From Draconibacterium sediminis (lineage in GTDB: Bacteria; Bacteroidota; Bacteroidia; Bacteroidales; Prolixibacteraceae), in the NCBI RefSeq assembly GCF_000949475.1, contig NZ_JRHC01000002.1, forward strand, positions 372,001-436,000: 64,000 bases of DNA, in the 5' to 3' direction. Made by a program: the position numbers and the translations under genes. Below are positions 53,258 to 62,333 of this stretch, piece by piece; position 1 is the stretch's first letter, and every line of letters starts with the position of its first letter. The notes under the pieces are model-generated. The model was not told the DNA's origin. It worked only from the letters and a program-made list of their open reading frames with translations, and searched no databases.

Positions 53258-53878
53258 ATGAGCTCAACTACATCAAACCAGGAAATGAGTGACAACGAAA
53301 TGTTGAGAACTCTAAAAACGGCTATTGCCACTTCAAAACATTCGTTGTACGAAGATGGGATTCTGCTTATTTTGTGGGGGGCATCATTTACCATTGGATT
53401 CTTCCTGCACTATTACAAATCTTCGCACCTTGTGGTTTATTGGGAACGTAATATCATCAATATTTTAAATATTGTAGGAGCCGTATTATTAATCGGTTTT
53501 ACCATCTATTATCTATTTTTTCGCAAACCAAAATACCGGACATATACAGCCATTTCCACTCGTTATGTCTGGCTGGGGATTATAATTGCCCATAACCTGA
53601 ACGTAATCGTTACCAAAAGCTTCTTGCAGGAAGTTGATTTTGCACTGCTCCACCCTCTTCAAATGGTGTTGATTGGTTTTGCACTTTTTGTTACAGGTGG
53701 AATTTATCGATACAAGTTATTATCAATCAGCGGTGCAGTTATGTGGATTGCGGCAATATTGTGTGCCCGTGAAGAGCTGGCCGACCAGTTTCTGATTCGG
53801 GCAATAGCCAACTTTGTTTGTTTTGTAATCCCGGGCGTTTTAATGTATCTGAAAAGTAAAAAGCCGGCACATGTTTAA
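53258..53878 (+). CDS. Multi-pass membrane protein, unknown function, paired with regulator
   Basis: A 206-residue protein starting at the ATG at 53258 (MSSTTSNQEMSDNEML); a TTG extension to 53210 would run into the operator. A charged N-terminal 30 residues is followed by about six hydrophobic helices in pairs (about 36-55 to 180-198). I recognise no named family. It overlaps the winged-helix gene by 8 bases, so the two are coupled, as in sensor or target pairs where the regulator controls its own membrane partner. Confidence 0.62.
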   Translation: MSSTTSNQEMSDNEMLRTLKTAIATSKHSLYEDGILLILWGASFTIGFFLHYYKSSHLVVYWERNIINILNIVGAVLLIGFTIYYLFFRKPKYRTYTAISTRYVWLGIIIAHNLNVIVTKSFLQEVDFALLHPLQMVLIGFALFVTGGIYRYKLLSISGAVMWIAAILCAREELADQFLIRAIANFVCFVIPGVLMYLKSKKPAHV

Positions 53879-54167
53879 AAACCTCGATCCTCTTCTTCAT
53901 TCGCAGGTGCGGTTGGCAATTATGACTATCCTGCTAAATGTAAAGTCGGCCGAGTTTTCGTATTTGCTCGAAAACATTGAAACCACAAAAGGTAACCTGA
54001 GTTTTCAGATCGCAAAACTTAAGGAAGGTGGTTACATTAAGGTAAAAAAGTCGTTCCGCAAAAACTATCCCCTCACCACTTTAAGTATCACCCCTAAAGG
54101 AATTACGGCCTACGAAAACTATGTAGAAGCCATTTCAGAATATTTCAAAAAATCGGGAAAACTATAG
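53871..54167 (+). CDS. Winged-helix transcriptional regulator (MarR/ArsR-like, HTH_27 type)
   Basis: A 98-residue single winged-helix domain. It opens FKNLDPLLHSQVRLAIMTILL, then ENIETTKGNLSFQIAKLKEGGYIKVKKSFRKNYPLTTLSITPKG, with the recognition helix in NLSFQIAKL and the wing in the KVKKSF hairpin. It lacks a separate sensor domain. Members of this family commonly repress their own operon; the dyad at 53213-53227 is a likely site. Confidence 0.87.
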   Translation: MFKNLDPLLHSQVRLAIMTILLNVKSAEFSYLLENIETTKGNLSFQIAKLKEGGYIKVKKSFRKNYPLTTLSITPKGITAYENYVEAISEYFKKSGKL

Positions 54168-54269
54168 CCCCAGCCAGCCGGTTTATATATAGTTTAAGCT
54201 TTAAGCCTATTGAATTGGCTGAATATTTCATTCAATTCATTAGCTTTGAGAAAACGAAAATATATTCAG

Positions 54270-56279
54270 ATGAAGATGAAAATCCACTTGTTATATGTCT
54301 TACTTTTTGCCCTTGTTTTTACTGTAAAAGCAGAAGTAAAACTTCCCAAAATATTTAGTTCGAATATGGTGCTTCAGCAAGGAATTGAAATTCCGGTATG
54401 GGGCTGGGCAACCGAAGGAGAAGAAATATCTGTTTCACTTCTTGCGCAAAAAACAAAAGTAGATTTTGGTACAGGTGAAAAAACCACCGTGACCATTCTC
54501 CTGGCGAATGCTAAGGCCACTACTGATTCGGATGGCAAATGGATGGCCAAACTGCCGGCACAAGAATACGGAGGTCCTTATACCTTGATGATAAAAGGCA
54601 AGAACACCATTTCGCTAAAAAATGTAATGATTGGCGAGGTTTGGGTGTGTTCGGGGCAATCGAACATGGAATGGCCGTTGGCACAGGTAAAAAATGCCGA
54701 TGAAGAAGTAGATGCTGCCGATCATCCCAATATTCGTTTGTTTACGGTACCACGTCGGGTGGCACAATTTCCGGAAGAGGATATTGAAAGTGGCGAATGG
54801 ATGGAATGCACCCCACAAACGGCCCATAACTTTTCTGCGGTCGGCTATTTCTTTGGCAAAGCTTTAAAGGAAGATCTTGATGTTCCGATCGGACTTATTC
54901 ACACTTCGTGGGGCGGCACTGTAGCCGAAACATGGACCAGTGCACAAACCATTCAAAACGATTCGGACTTCAGGGAACCGATGATTGAGCTGCAACAAAT
55001 GAATCTGGAGGAATACAAAAAGAACAAGGAAGCTGAGATAAGAAAAATACTCGGTGGTGAAATTCCAACTGAAGACAAAGGAATGCAAGACGGAAAACCC
55101 GTTTGGTCTGATCCGGAGCTAAATGATACCGACTGGAGCAAAATCATAGCTCCCGGATTATGGGAAGAACAAGGTTATATTGACATTGACGGAGTAGCCT
55201 GGTACCGAAAAGAACTTGACCTGACAGAAGACCAGACACAAACAAACATGAACCTGCACTTGGGGAAAATCGATGACTCTGATATTACTTTTCTGAATGG
55301 TATTGAGATTGGGAAAACCGAAAATCAGTACAATAAAGAACGCGTTTACACCATCGACAAAAAATATTTGAATCCGGGAAAAAACATGATCGTTGTTCGT
55401 GTTAACGACACCGGCGGCGGTGGCGGCATATGGGGCGCTCCAGAAGATCAGTACGTGGCAATCGGGCAAGAAAAAATCGATATATCGGGCGACTGGAAAT
55501 TCAAAATTTCAAAAGCAGTTGTGCAAGATATAAATCTTGGACCCAACTCGTACCCTACCCTCTTATTCAACGGAATGATCAATCCAATTGTACCATTCGG
55601 GATAAAAGGTGTTATCTGGTACCAGGGCGAATCAAATGCCGGCCGTGCCAAACAATATCAACGCGTATTTCCGAATTTGATAAACGATTGGCGCGCACAA
55701 TGGAACCAGGGAGATTTCCCATTTCTGTTTGTGCAGTTGGCCAATTATATGAAACCGGTACAAAATCCGACGGATAGCGAATGGGCAGAATTACGCGAAG
55801 CGCAAACCAAAACACTGGAGCTACCAAATACCGGGATGGCATCGGCTATTGATATTGGTGAAGCAGATGATATACATCCGCGCAACAAACAGGATGTTGG
55901 GAAACGACTGGCTTTAAATGCTTTTAAAGTGGCTTACGGAAAAGATATTGTATACACCGGCCCAACTTTCGAATCGGTGGAATTTAAAGATGGGAAAGCC
56001 TACATTACTTTTTCGGAAACAGGCTCGGGACTGGCCGTGAAAGACAAATACGGTTATGTAAAAGCATTTTCAATTGCGGGAGCCGATCGTCAGTTCTACT
56101 GGGCAAAAGCAGAGGTTATTAATAAAAACACGGTGGTTGTTTATTCGTACGCGGTTACCGATCCGGTGGCAGTGCGTTTTGGCTGGGCCAACAATCCCGA
56201 TGATTTAAACCTTTATAACCTGGAGCTTCTGCCGGCCAATCCTTTCAGAACAGATGACTGGCCGGGAATAACAAAATAA
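54270..56279 (+). CDS. Sialate O-acetylesterase-type carbohydrate esterase
   Basis: A 669-residue exported enzyme, starting at the ATG at 54270 (MKMKIHLLYVLLFALVFTVKA signal); an earlier TTG is not credible. Motifs are VWVCSGQSNMEWPL with the nucleophile serine, GVIWYQGESNAGRA, and ADDIHPRNKQDVGKRLA with the Asp-His pair, all typical of SASA/SGNH enzymes. A jelly-roll sugar-binding insertion (WYRKELDLTEDQ and LNPGKNMIVVRVND) separates the first and second catalytic blocks. It removes acetyl groups from sialic acids or plant xylans. No sialidase is nearby. Confidence 0.92.
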   Translation: MKMKIHLLYVLLFALVFTVKAEVKLPKIFSSNMVLQQGIEIPVWGWATEGEEISVSLLAQKTKVDFGTGEKTTVTILLANAKATTDSDGKWMAKLPAQEYGGPYTLMIKGKNTISLKNVMIGEVWVCSGQSNMEWPLAQVKNADEEVDAADHPNIRLFTVPRRVAQFPEEDIESGEWMECTPQTAHNFSAVGYFFGKALKEDLDVPIGLIHTSWGGTVAETWTSAQTIQNDSDFREPMIELQQMNLEEYKKNKEAEIRKILGGEIPTEDKGMQDGKPVWSDPELNDTDWSKIIAPGLWEEQGYIDIDGVAWYRKELDLTEDQTQTNMNLHLGKIDDSDITFLNGIEIGKTENQYNKERVYTIDKKYLNPGKNMIVVRVNDTGGGGGIWGAPEDQYVAIGQEKIDISGDWKFKISKAVVQDINLGPNSYPTLLFNGMINPIVPFGIKGVIWYQGESNAGRAKQYQRVFPNLINDWRAQWNQGDFPFLFVQLANYMKPVQNPTDSEWAELREAQTKTLELPNTGMASAIDIGEADDIHPRNKQDVGKRLALNAFKVAYGKDIVYTGPTFESVEFKDGKAYITFSETGSGLAVKDKYGYVKAFSIAGADRQFYWAKAEVINKNTVVVYSYAVTDPVAVRFGWANNPDDLNLYNLELLPANPFRTDDWPGITK

Positions 56280-56359
56280 ACAGCTCTGCATTGGAAATAA
56301 ATTATCCCGGCAGCACAATTTATTGAACAATAAAATGTTGATTATAAAACACCTTTGCA

Positions 56360-56367
56360 TAGCTTTG
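56360..56367 (+). promoter_or_regulatory. -7 promoter element unusually close to TonB receptor start
   Basis: TAGCTTTG fits TAnnTTTG, and a GTTG at 56337-56340 gives 19-base spacing. The receptor ATG (56373 or 56376) begins only 5 to 8 bases after this element, so the transcript would be leaderless or nearly so if this promoter is used. Confidence 0.38.
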
Positions 56368-56372
56368 TGTTA

Positions 56373-58784
56373 ATGATGAAAAACTTAACCACTCTATTTC
56401 TATTACTGCTAACTCAAATCGTTGCTTTTGCACAAAGTAATAATGCAACGTTAAAAGGAGTTATCACTGATCAGGACGGTGTTCCGATAGATATGGTAAA
56501 TGTGGTATTAAAAGAATATCCAACCCTTGGAACCACTACAAATGCCAATGGCGAATTTCTGCTTCGCATTCCGGCGCGTAAACAGCTCACGATAATTTTT
56601 TCATCGCTGGGCTATCAAACTTTTCAGGATTCGGTTTATGCCAATCGCGAAGAAACGATTATCAAACAGATTACCATGCCGGAAGCCAACCTGGAACTGG
56701 CAGAGATAATCGTTAAGGAGCAGCGACGCAACGGCGGAAGTATTGTTAGTCTCGATCCAAAAATCATCAACTCTATTTCGAGTGCTTCTGGAGGTATTGA
56801 AGCCGGACTAAAAACATTGCCCGGTGTTTCATCAAATAACGAGTTAAGCTCGCAATACACGGTTCGCGGTGGTAATTTCGACGAAAACCTGGTGTATGTA
56901 AACGATGTGGAGGTTTACCGTCCGTTCCTGATTCGCTCAGGGCAACAGGAAGGTTTGAGTTTTATAAACAGCGACATGGTTTCTACCATCGATTTTTCGG
57001 CGGGTGGTTTTAATGCCAAATACGGCGATAAAATGTCGTCGGTGCTCGATATCAAATACCGCAGACCCAGCGATTTTAGCGGATCGGCATCGGTTAGCAT
57101 GCTTGGTGCTTCAGCACATTTTGAAGACGTTGCACTAAACGGAAAGTTATCGCATATTTCAGGAATCCGATACAAAACCAACCGATACATGTTGGGTAGT
57201 TTGGATGAACAGGGCGAATACGATCCACGATTTCTTGATTTTCAAACCTATATAACTTACCAGTTTAACGAAAAATTCGACCTCTCGTTTTTGGGTAACG
57301 TAGCACAAAACCAATACAATTTTATTCCGCAAACCCGCGAAACAACTTTTGGTACTTGGCAAAATCCGCTAAACACCAAAATATATTTTGACGGACAGGA
57401 ACAGGATGATTTTCAAACTTACCTGGGCGCTGTTACCGCTAATTATCATCCCAATGCCAACCTGAACCTGAAGTTTATTGCATCGGCCTACCATGCACAG
57501 GAAAAAGAGACTTACGATATTCAGGGGCAATACTATTTAAACCAGCTGGAGCGAAATATGGGTTCGGATGAATTTGGCGACAGCACGCTGAATTTGGGTG
57601 TTGGTACATTTATCAATCATGCACGAAACAGTCTGGATGCAACCGTTTACAGTTTTTCGCACAAAGGAGCCTTTAACTCGGAGAAACACCTGGTAAACTG
57701 GGGAATTAAATTTCAGCACGAAAAAATAAACGACGAGCTAAACGAGTGGATTTACCGCGATTCTGCCGGTTATTCCATTCCATATTCCGATAGCCAGGTC
57801 AGGTTATTTTATACGCTTAATGCCAAAAACAAGATAAGTTCGAACCGTGTAACCGGATTCATTCAGGACAGTTGGAGCGTGCCCACCGCAAATGGCGATT
57901 TGTATTTAACAGGCGGAGTGCGTTTTAATTATTGGGATTTTAATAATGAGTTGCTGGTGAGTCCGCGAGCCACATTAAGCTACTTCCCCGAGTGGGAGAA
58001 AAAAATGTCGTTCCGTTTATCGGCGGGCTGGTATCATCAGTCGCCCTTTTTTAAGGAGCTGAAACAAAGCGACGGTTATATAAATTACAACTCAAAAGCG
58101 CAACGTTCGTTTCAGGTTGTTGGTGGCACCGACCTGCTGTTTACCGCCTGGGACCGACCGTTTCGTTTTACCTCCGAGGCCTACTACAAACACATGAACC
58201 GCCTGATTCCTTACCAAATAGATAATGTTCGTATACGTTACCTGGCCGAAGAAGAAGCCACTGGTTATGCCACCGGGGTTGATTTTAAAATTAACGGCGA
58301 GTTTGTGAGCGGACTGCAATCATGGGCCAGTTTGTCGTTCCTGCAAACCGAAGAAGATATTAAAGGTGACGGACATGGAATGATTCCACGCCCTACCGAT
58401 CAGTGGATGAATTTTAGTTTGTTTTTCCAGGATTATTTACCGGGAAATCCATCATACAAAATGCAATTGTCGGGTTTTTACGGGGCCCGCCTGCCCACCG
58501 GCCCACCAAATGGCGAGCGCTACCAGGATGTTTTTCGTATGCCGCCTTACCGCCGCATCGATCTTGGATTTTCAAAAGTATTTATAAGCCGGGCAAACCG
58601 CTCCAACAGCCCATTTTTCAGGCATATTACCGATTTATCGTTAAGCCTCGAGGTATTTAACCTACTGGATATCAACAATACCATCTCGTATTTCTGGGTA
58701 TCGAGCATTTATGGCGACCAGTATGCGGTGCCGAATTATCTTACATCCCGCAAATTCAACCTAAAACTCACTGTAAAATTCTAA
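56373..58784 (+). CDS. TonB-dependent receptor with carboxypeptidase-like N-domain
   Basis: An 803-residue outer-membrane receptor starting at the ATG at 56373. The signal peptide ends FAQ, and a CarboxypepD_reg-like domain follows (about 26-110; LKGVITDQDGVPIDMVNVVLKE). The plug carries GGIEAGLKTLPGVSSNNELSSQYTVRGGNFDENLVYVNDVEVYRPF and MSSVLDIKYR; the barrel ends in FNLKLTVKF. It has no SusD partner and lies in a monocistronic setting. The ligand is unknown. Confidence 0.92.
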   Translation: MMKNLTTLFLLLLTQIVAFAQSNNATLKGVITDQDGVPIDMVNVVLKEYPTLGTTTNANGEFLLRIPARKQLTIIFSSLGYQTFQDSVYANREETIIKQITMPEANLELAEIIVKEQRRNGGSIVSLDPKIINSISSASGGIEAGLKTLPGVSSNNELSSQYTVRGGNFDENLVYVNDVEVYRPFLIRSGQQEGLSFINSDMVSTIDFSAGGFNAKYGDKMSSVLDIKYRRPSDFSGSASVSMLGASAHFEDVALNGKLSHISGIRYKTNRYMLGSLDEQGEYDPRFLDFQTYITYQFNEKFDLSFLGNVAQNQYNFIPQTRETTFGTWQNPLNTKIYFDGQEQDDFQTYLGAVTANYHPNANLNLKFIASAYHAQEKETYDIQGQYYLNQLERNMGSDEFGDSTLNLGVGTFINHARNSLDATVYSFSHKGAFNSEKHLVNWGIKFQHEKINDELNEWIYRDSAGYSIPYSDSQVRLFYTLNAKNKISSNRVTGFIQDSWSVPTANGDLYLTGGVRFNYWDFNNELLVSPRATLSYFPEWEKKMSFRLSAGWYHQSPFFKELKQSDGYINYNSKAQRSFQVVGGTDLLFTAWDRPFRFTSEAYYKHMNRLIPYQIDNVRIRYLAEEEATGYATGVDFKINGEFVSGLQSWASLSFLQTEEDIKGDGHGMIPRPTDQWMNFSLFFQDYLPGNPSYKMQLSGFYGARLPTGPPNGERYQDVFRMPPYRRIDLGFSKVFISRANRSNSPFFRHITDLSLSLEVFNLLDINNTISYFWVSSIYGDQYAVPNYLTSRKFNLKLTVKF

Positions 58785-58885
58785 CGCACAGCAACATATT
58801 AAATTTATTACATAATGTAATGTTTAAGCAACATTAAAACTTTGACGTACAACGTGTTTGTTATGAACTATTGTAGCCAATCGGT

Positions 58886-58893
58886 TAACTTTG
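58886..58893 (+). promoter_or_regulatory. -7 promoter element of phzF-like gene
   Basis: TAACTTTG fits TAnnTTTG exactly, 24 bases before the ATG. A TTTG at 58857-58860 lies 25 bases upstream, slightly far for -33. Confidence 0.45.
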
Positions 58894-58917
58894 CCTTGCA
58901 ACTTAATTCGTTACTCT

Positions 58918-59703
58918 ATGAACCTAACAGTATACCAGGTTGATGCCTTTGCCGAGAAGATTTTTGAAGGAAATCCCGCAGCCGTTATTCCGCTGAATGA
59001 TGAGTGGCTTCCGGATGAGATTATGCAAAAACTGGCCATGGAAAACAACCTTTCGGAAACAGCATTTTTTATTATAAAAGACGACTGTTACCATATTCGC
59101 TGGTTTACTCCTGAAGCCGAGGTCGATCTTTGTGGTCATGCTACGCTGGCTACTTCGCATGTTCTGTTTCAGCATTTAAATTATACTGCCGATAGCATCT
59201 GTTTTCAGTCGAGAAGCGGTAAACTCAGCGTAAAAAAAGAAGGCGATTTGCTGGTACTGAACTTTCCGGCATCAGAAGTAGAGGCCAAATATATTCCCAC
59301 CGGGTTAAAAACGGCGTTTGGCATCCATCCGCAGGAATGTTTTAAAGGACGCGAAGACCTGATGCTGGTATTTAAAAATGAAAACGACATTGCCAACCTC
59401 GAGCCCGATTTCACAAAAATGCTGGAAGCCACCTCGCGGGGAATAATCTGCACAGCCAAATCGGAGAAATACGATTTTGTATCGCGCTTTTTTGCCCCAG
59501 CGGTAGGCATTAATGAAGACCCGGTAACCGGGTCGGCGCACACCATGCTTATTCCATACTGGTCGGCTCGACTGGATAAACAAAACCTGCTGGCAAAACA
59601 GATATCGAAAAGAGGTGGAGTACTGCATTGTAAACAACTGGGAGATCGTGTTGAGATTGGCGGCAAAGCAGTAACTTACCTTGTTGGAACCATTAGCATT
59701 TAA
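58918..59703 (+). CDS. PhzF-family isomerase
   Basis: A 261-residue PhzF-type protein starting at the ATG at 58918 (MNLTVYQVDAF); a TTG extension would pass through the promoter element. Motifs are VDAFAEKIFEGNPAAVI, MENNLSETAFFI with the catalytic Glu, RWFTPEAEVDLCGHATLA and FAPAVGINEDPVTGSAHTML. The fold is a double diaminopimelate epimerase-like barrel. Members catalyse isomerisations with unknown substrates outside the phenazine pathway; no phenazine genes lie here. Confidence 0.92.
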   Translation: MNLTVYQVDAFAEKIFEGNPAAVIPLNDEWLPDEIMQKLAMENNLSETAFFIIKDDCYHIRWFTPEAEVDLCGHATLATSHVLFQHLNYTADSICFQSRSGKLSVKKEGDLLVLNFPASEVEAKYIPTGLKTAFGIHPQECFKGREDLMLVFKNENDIANLEPDFTKMLEATSRGIICTAKSEKYDFVSRFFAPAVGINEDPVTGSAHTMLIPYWSARLDKQNLLAKQISKRGGVLHCKQLGDRVEIGGKAVTYLVGTISI

Positions 59704-59800
59704 CCACTTAATTCCTTTGGTTAAAACTTTGAATGATGCACCAAAACCTTACACAAATTAATTTTTAGGGAGGTGTGGGTTAACTTAAAGGAAAGTCATA

Positions 59801-59808
59801 TATTTTTG
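59801..59808 (+). promoter_or_regulatory. -7 promoter element of methyltransferase gene
   Basis: TATTTTTG fits TAnnTTTG; the ATG is 50 bases downstream. Confidence 0.35.
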
Positions 59809-59858
59809 CAGAAGATAAAAAACACAATAGCACTCATATTCAATATTTATATTAAAAG

Positions 59859-60560
59859 ATGAACGATCCGATTGGCCTGGCCATTAAAGAATATTTGGAA
59901 CGGGGTAAAGCGCCTCAAATTCACGTAGATTCGAATTACACTGAAGGCGAAACCATTGCCCCGTCGTATTTTTTCCGCAACGAAAAAGAACTGCCCAAAA
60001 TCGAAAAAGTTGCTCTGAAAAATTGCAAAGGCCGCATATTGGATATTGGTGCAGCAGCCGGATGTCATTCATTAATTCTGCAAAAAAAAGGCTACAGTGT
60101 TACCGCACTTGAAAAATCGGAAGCTTCAGTTGAAGTGATGCGTAAACAGGGCATTGTTAAAGTGGTTCATGCCGATATTTTTGAATACAGCGAAGAACAA
60201 TACAATACCATTTTGCTGCTGATGAACGGTACGGGAATCGGCGGAACAATTGAAGGATTGAAAAAACTTTTGACCCACCTCAAAAGCCTTCTGTTGGAAG
60301 GGGGCCAGATTTTAATCGACTCGTCGGATATAAAATACCTTTTTGAAGAAGAAGACGGATCGGAATGGGTTGATATTGCCAATAATAACTACTATGGCGA
60401 AATGCAGTACAAAGTGAGTTTCAGGAAAGAAGAGGCGCAGTTCGACTGGCTTTTTATCGATTTCAACACCCTTCAACTTGTTGCCAACGAAACAGGCTAT
60501 AATTGTACTCTGCTGGAAAAAGGTACTCATCACGATTACCTGGCCCAACTGAAAGTTTAA
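59859..60560 (+). CDS. Class I SAM-dependent methyltransferase
   Basis: A 233-residue cytoplasmic enzyme. The SAM site is RILDIGAAAGCHSLILQKKGYSVTALEKSEASVEVM, with motif I Gly residues in DIGAAAG, and later NTILLLMNGTGIGGTIEGL and GGQILIDSSDIKYL. The acceptor substrate is unknown. Monocistronic, with a -7 element 50 bases upstream. Confidence 0.85.
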   Translation: MNDPIGLAIKEYLERGKAPQIHVDSNYTEGETIAPSYFFRNEKELPKIEKVALKNCKGRILDIGAAAGCHSLILQKKGYSVTALEKSEASVEVMRKQGIVKVVHADIFEYSEEQYNTILLLMNGTGIGGTIEGLKKLLTHLKSLLLEGGQILIDSSDIKYLFEEEDGSEWVDIANNNYYGEMQYKVSFRKEEAQFDWLFIDFNTLQLVANETGYNCTLLEKGTHHDYLAQLKV

Positions 60561-60737
60561 AAGCTCGCAAATACAACGAGATTTCTCCGGTTCGGCACAA
60601 ACCGATAATCGATCGAGGAGGTCCTTTCGCAGAGCTTATTATGTTGTTGGCAGAGTAAAACAGCTCATTCACAGATATAATTTCGGTATTTACTGACGTT
60701 TACATAATTTGGTGTTCGAATTAAAACAGAAAACACC

Positions 60738-60953
60738 ATGAAAGCTCTTATCCTCATCTCCTCAATTTTTTACATTCTCGGATTGAAAATCAGCAATAAA
60801 ATCGATCTGGTTAAAAAATCGAACCCGGTGGAAAAGATTATTACCCACAAAGTAAAAGCTGCTGAAACCGAAGAAAATGCTTGTTTTGAAGCAGAAGCTA
60901 AAAAAGATGCCCCGGAAAAAGAAAAAACACCCATTAAAGAAAGTATGGAATAA
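60738..60953 (+). CDS. Small single-helix protein with Lys/Glu-rich tail
   Basis: A 71-residue protein. A hydrophobic N-terminal segment (about 2-17) is followed by a highly charged, probably disordered tail rich in Lys and Glu (for example KKDAPEKEKTPIKES). I recognise no family. It has an ATG and a terminator downstream at 61089, which supports expression. A small membrane-anchored protein is plausible. Confidence 0.45.
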   Translation: MKALILISSIFYILGLKISNKIDLVKKSNPVEKIITHKVKAAETEENACFEAEAKKDAPEKEKTPIKESME

Positions 60954-61088
60954 TACGAATTGTATTTCAGTATGAGCCTTTAGCGAAATGGTGAAATTAC
61001 AATCGTTAATGCCGATTGAAAGAATTAAGGCTCAATTTGATTCCACATCAGTATAACATCCTCCTCATAGAAATAAAAAACAGCGCAC

Positions 61089-61127
61089 AAACAGGAAATC
61101 AATTAATGGTTTCCTGTTTTGTTTTTT
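61089..61127 (+). terminator. Intrinsic terminator after small-protein gene
   Basis: AAACAGGAAA (61089-61098) and TTTCCTGTTT (61110-61119) form a perfect 10-bp stem followed by TGTTTTTT. It lies 136 bases beyond the small-protein gene and 116 before the aldo/keto reductase. Confidence 0.85.
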
Positions 61128-61242
61128 GTACTTTAGGCCATACCAAATTAAAACTGCAATGAAACTGTTGCCACTAAAACATTTGCTTTCAACAATTTCG
61201 TTCGCTTACTGTTTTTAATTTAAATGACTAAAAAATATCCTT

Positions 61243-62160
61243 ATGGCCAACTTTCAAATGAATCGACGGAAATTTATCGGAGCGCTTAGTGCGGGTACTG
61301 CACATGTTTTGTTTTCGAATCCAATTTATGCCGCGAATATTCCGGCGCGGAGTCACGATCCTTTTCAGTTGATTGAGTTGGGAAACTCGGGGATAAAAAC
61401 CACGCTGCTGGGTATGGGTACCGGAGTACATGCCAGCAACCGTAGCAGTTTCCTTACCAAACAGGATAAAAACACCAGCATCGATCTGTTGCACCATGCA
61501 TACGACAAAGGAATCCGTTATTTTGATTTGGCCGATACTTATGGCACACACGGGCTTTTTGCCGAAGCGATGACAAAAATGAACCGGGAAGATCTGACGC
61601 TTACCACAAAAATATGGACACGTCCGGGTGGCATTCCCGAAAAAGAACGCCCCGATGCCAATGTTGTGGTAGACCGTTTCCGTAAAGAACTGAAGACCGA
61701 TTACATCGATTTGGTGCAAATTCATTGTATGGTTGACGAGGACTGGACAGAAACCTTAAAACCTCAAATGGAAATTCTTTCGAACCTGAAAGCAAAAGGA
61801 ATTATAAAAGCTCATGGCGTTTCGGTGCACTCGCTCGATGCCATGAAAGATGCAGTTAAAAGCCCCTGGGTTGATGTGTTGCATGCACGGATTAATCCTT
61901 ACGGAATTGCAATGGACAAACCCGATCCGCAGGAAGTGGTAGAAGTTATTCAGCAATTGCACCAGTCGGGAAAAGGCATTATTGGTATGAAACTAGTTGG
62001 CAACGGGCAATTACGCGACGACAGCACAAAAATTGACAACGCATTGCGCTTTGTTCTTGGTTTGGGGTGTGTTGACCTGATGCTTGTTGGCTTCGAGACA
62101 AAAGACCAGGTTGATAATTACATTTCGCGAATGGAAACCCAATTAAAGAACCTCTACTAA
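61243..62160 (+). CDS. Tat-exported aldo/keto reductase
   Basis: A 305-residue aldo/keto reductase behind a twin-arginine signal (MNRRKFIGALSAGTAHVLF). AKR motifs are FDLADTYGTHGLFAEAM with Asp and Tyr, LTTKIWTR with the Lys, and LVQIHCMVD with the His, giving an apparently complete catalytic tetrad. IGMKLVGNGQLRDDS resembles the cofactor loop. Periplasmic export of an NADPH-type enzyme is unusual, since the cofactor would have to be folded in before export. Substrate unknown. Confidence 0.87.
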   Translation: MANFQMNRRKFIGALSAGTAHVLFSNPIYAANIPARSHDPFQLIELGNSGIKTTLLGMGTGVHASNRSSFLTKQDKNTSIDLLHHAYDKGIRYFDLADTYGTHGLFAEAMTKMNREDLTLTTKIWTRPGGIPEKERPDANVVVDRFRKELKTDYIDLVQIHCMVDEDWTETLKPQMEILSNLKAKGIIKAHGVSVHSLDAMKDAVKSPWVDVLHARINPYGIAMDKPDPQEVVEVIQQLHQSGKGIIGMKLVGNGQLRDDSTKIDNALRFVLGLGCVDLMLVGFETKDQVDNYISRMETQLKNLY

Positions 62161-62305
62161 TCGTTTCTGCTGCATGGTCAGGAAATCAGGCAATTGACAG
62201 GCCAATGTTAAAATAAACACATTTCGTAACAGGTTGATTTACTGACAATAGCAAATTCAATCAAATTTTCAACTTAAGCTCAGAACAATGAGGCGGTAAT
62301 CAATG

Positions 62306-62313
62306 TAATTTTG
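62306..62313 (+). promoter_or_regulatory. -7 promoter element of sulP-like gene
   Basis: TAATTTTG fits TAnnTTTG exactly, 20 bases before the ATG. Confidence 0.45.
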
Positions 62314-62333
62314 CCCAAAATTTCATCCGCATC

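Noticed and set aside
61159-61218. Tiny open frame of 19 codons starting MKLLPLKHL
   Set aside because: It falls between a terminator and the next gene, has no promoter element or conserved feature that I can see.
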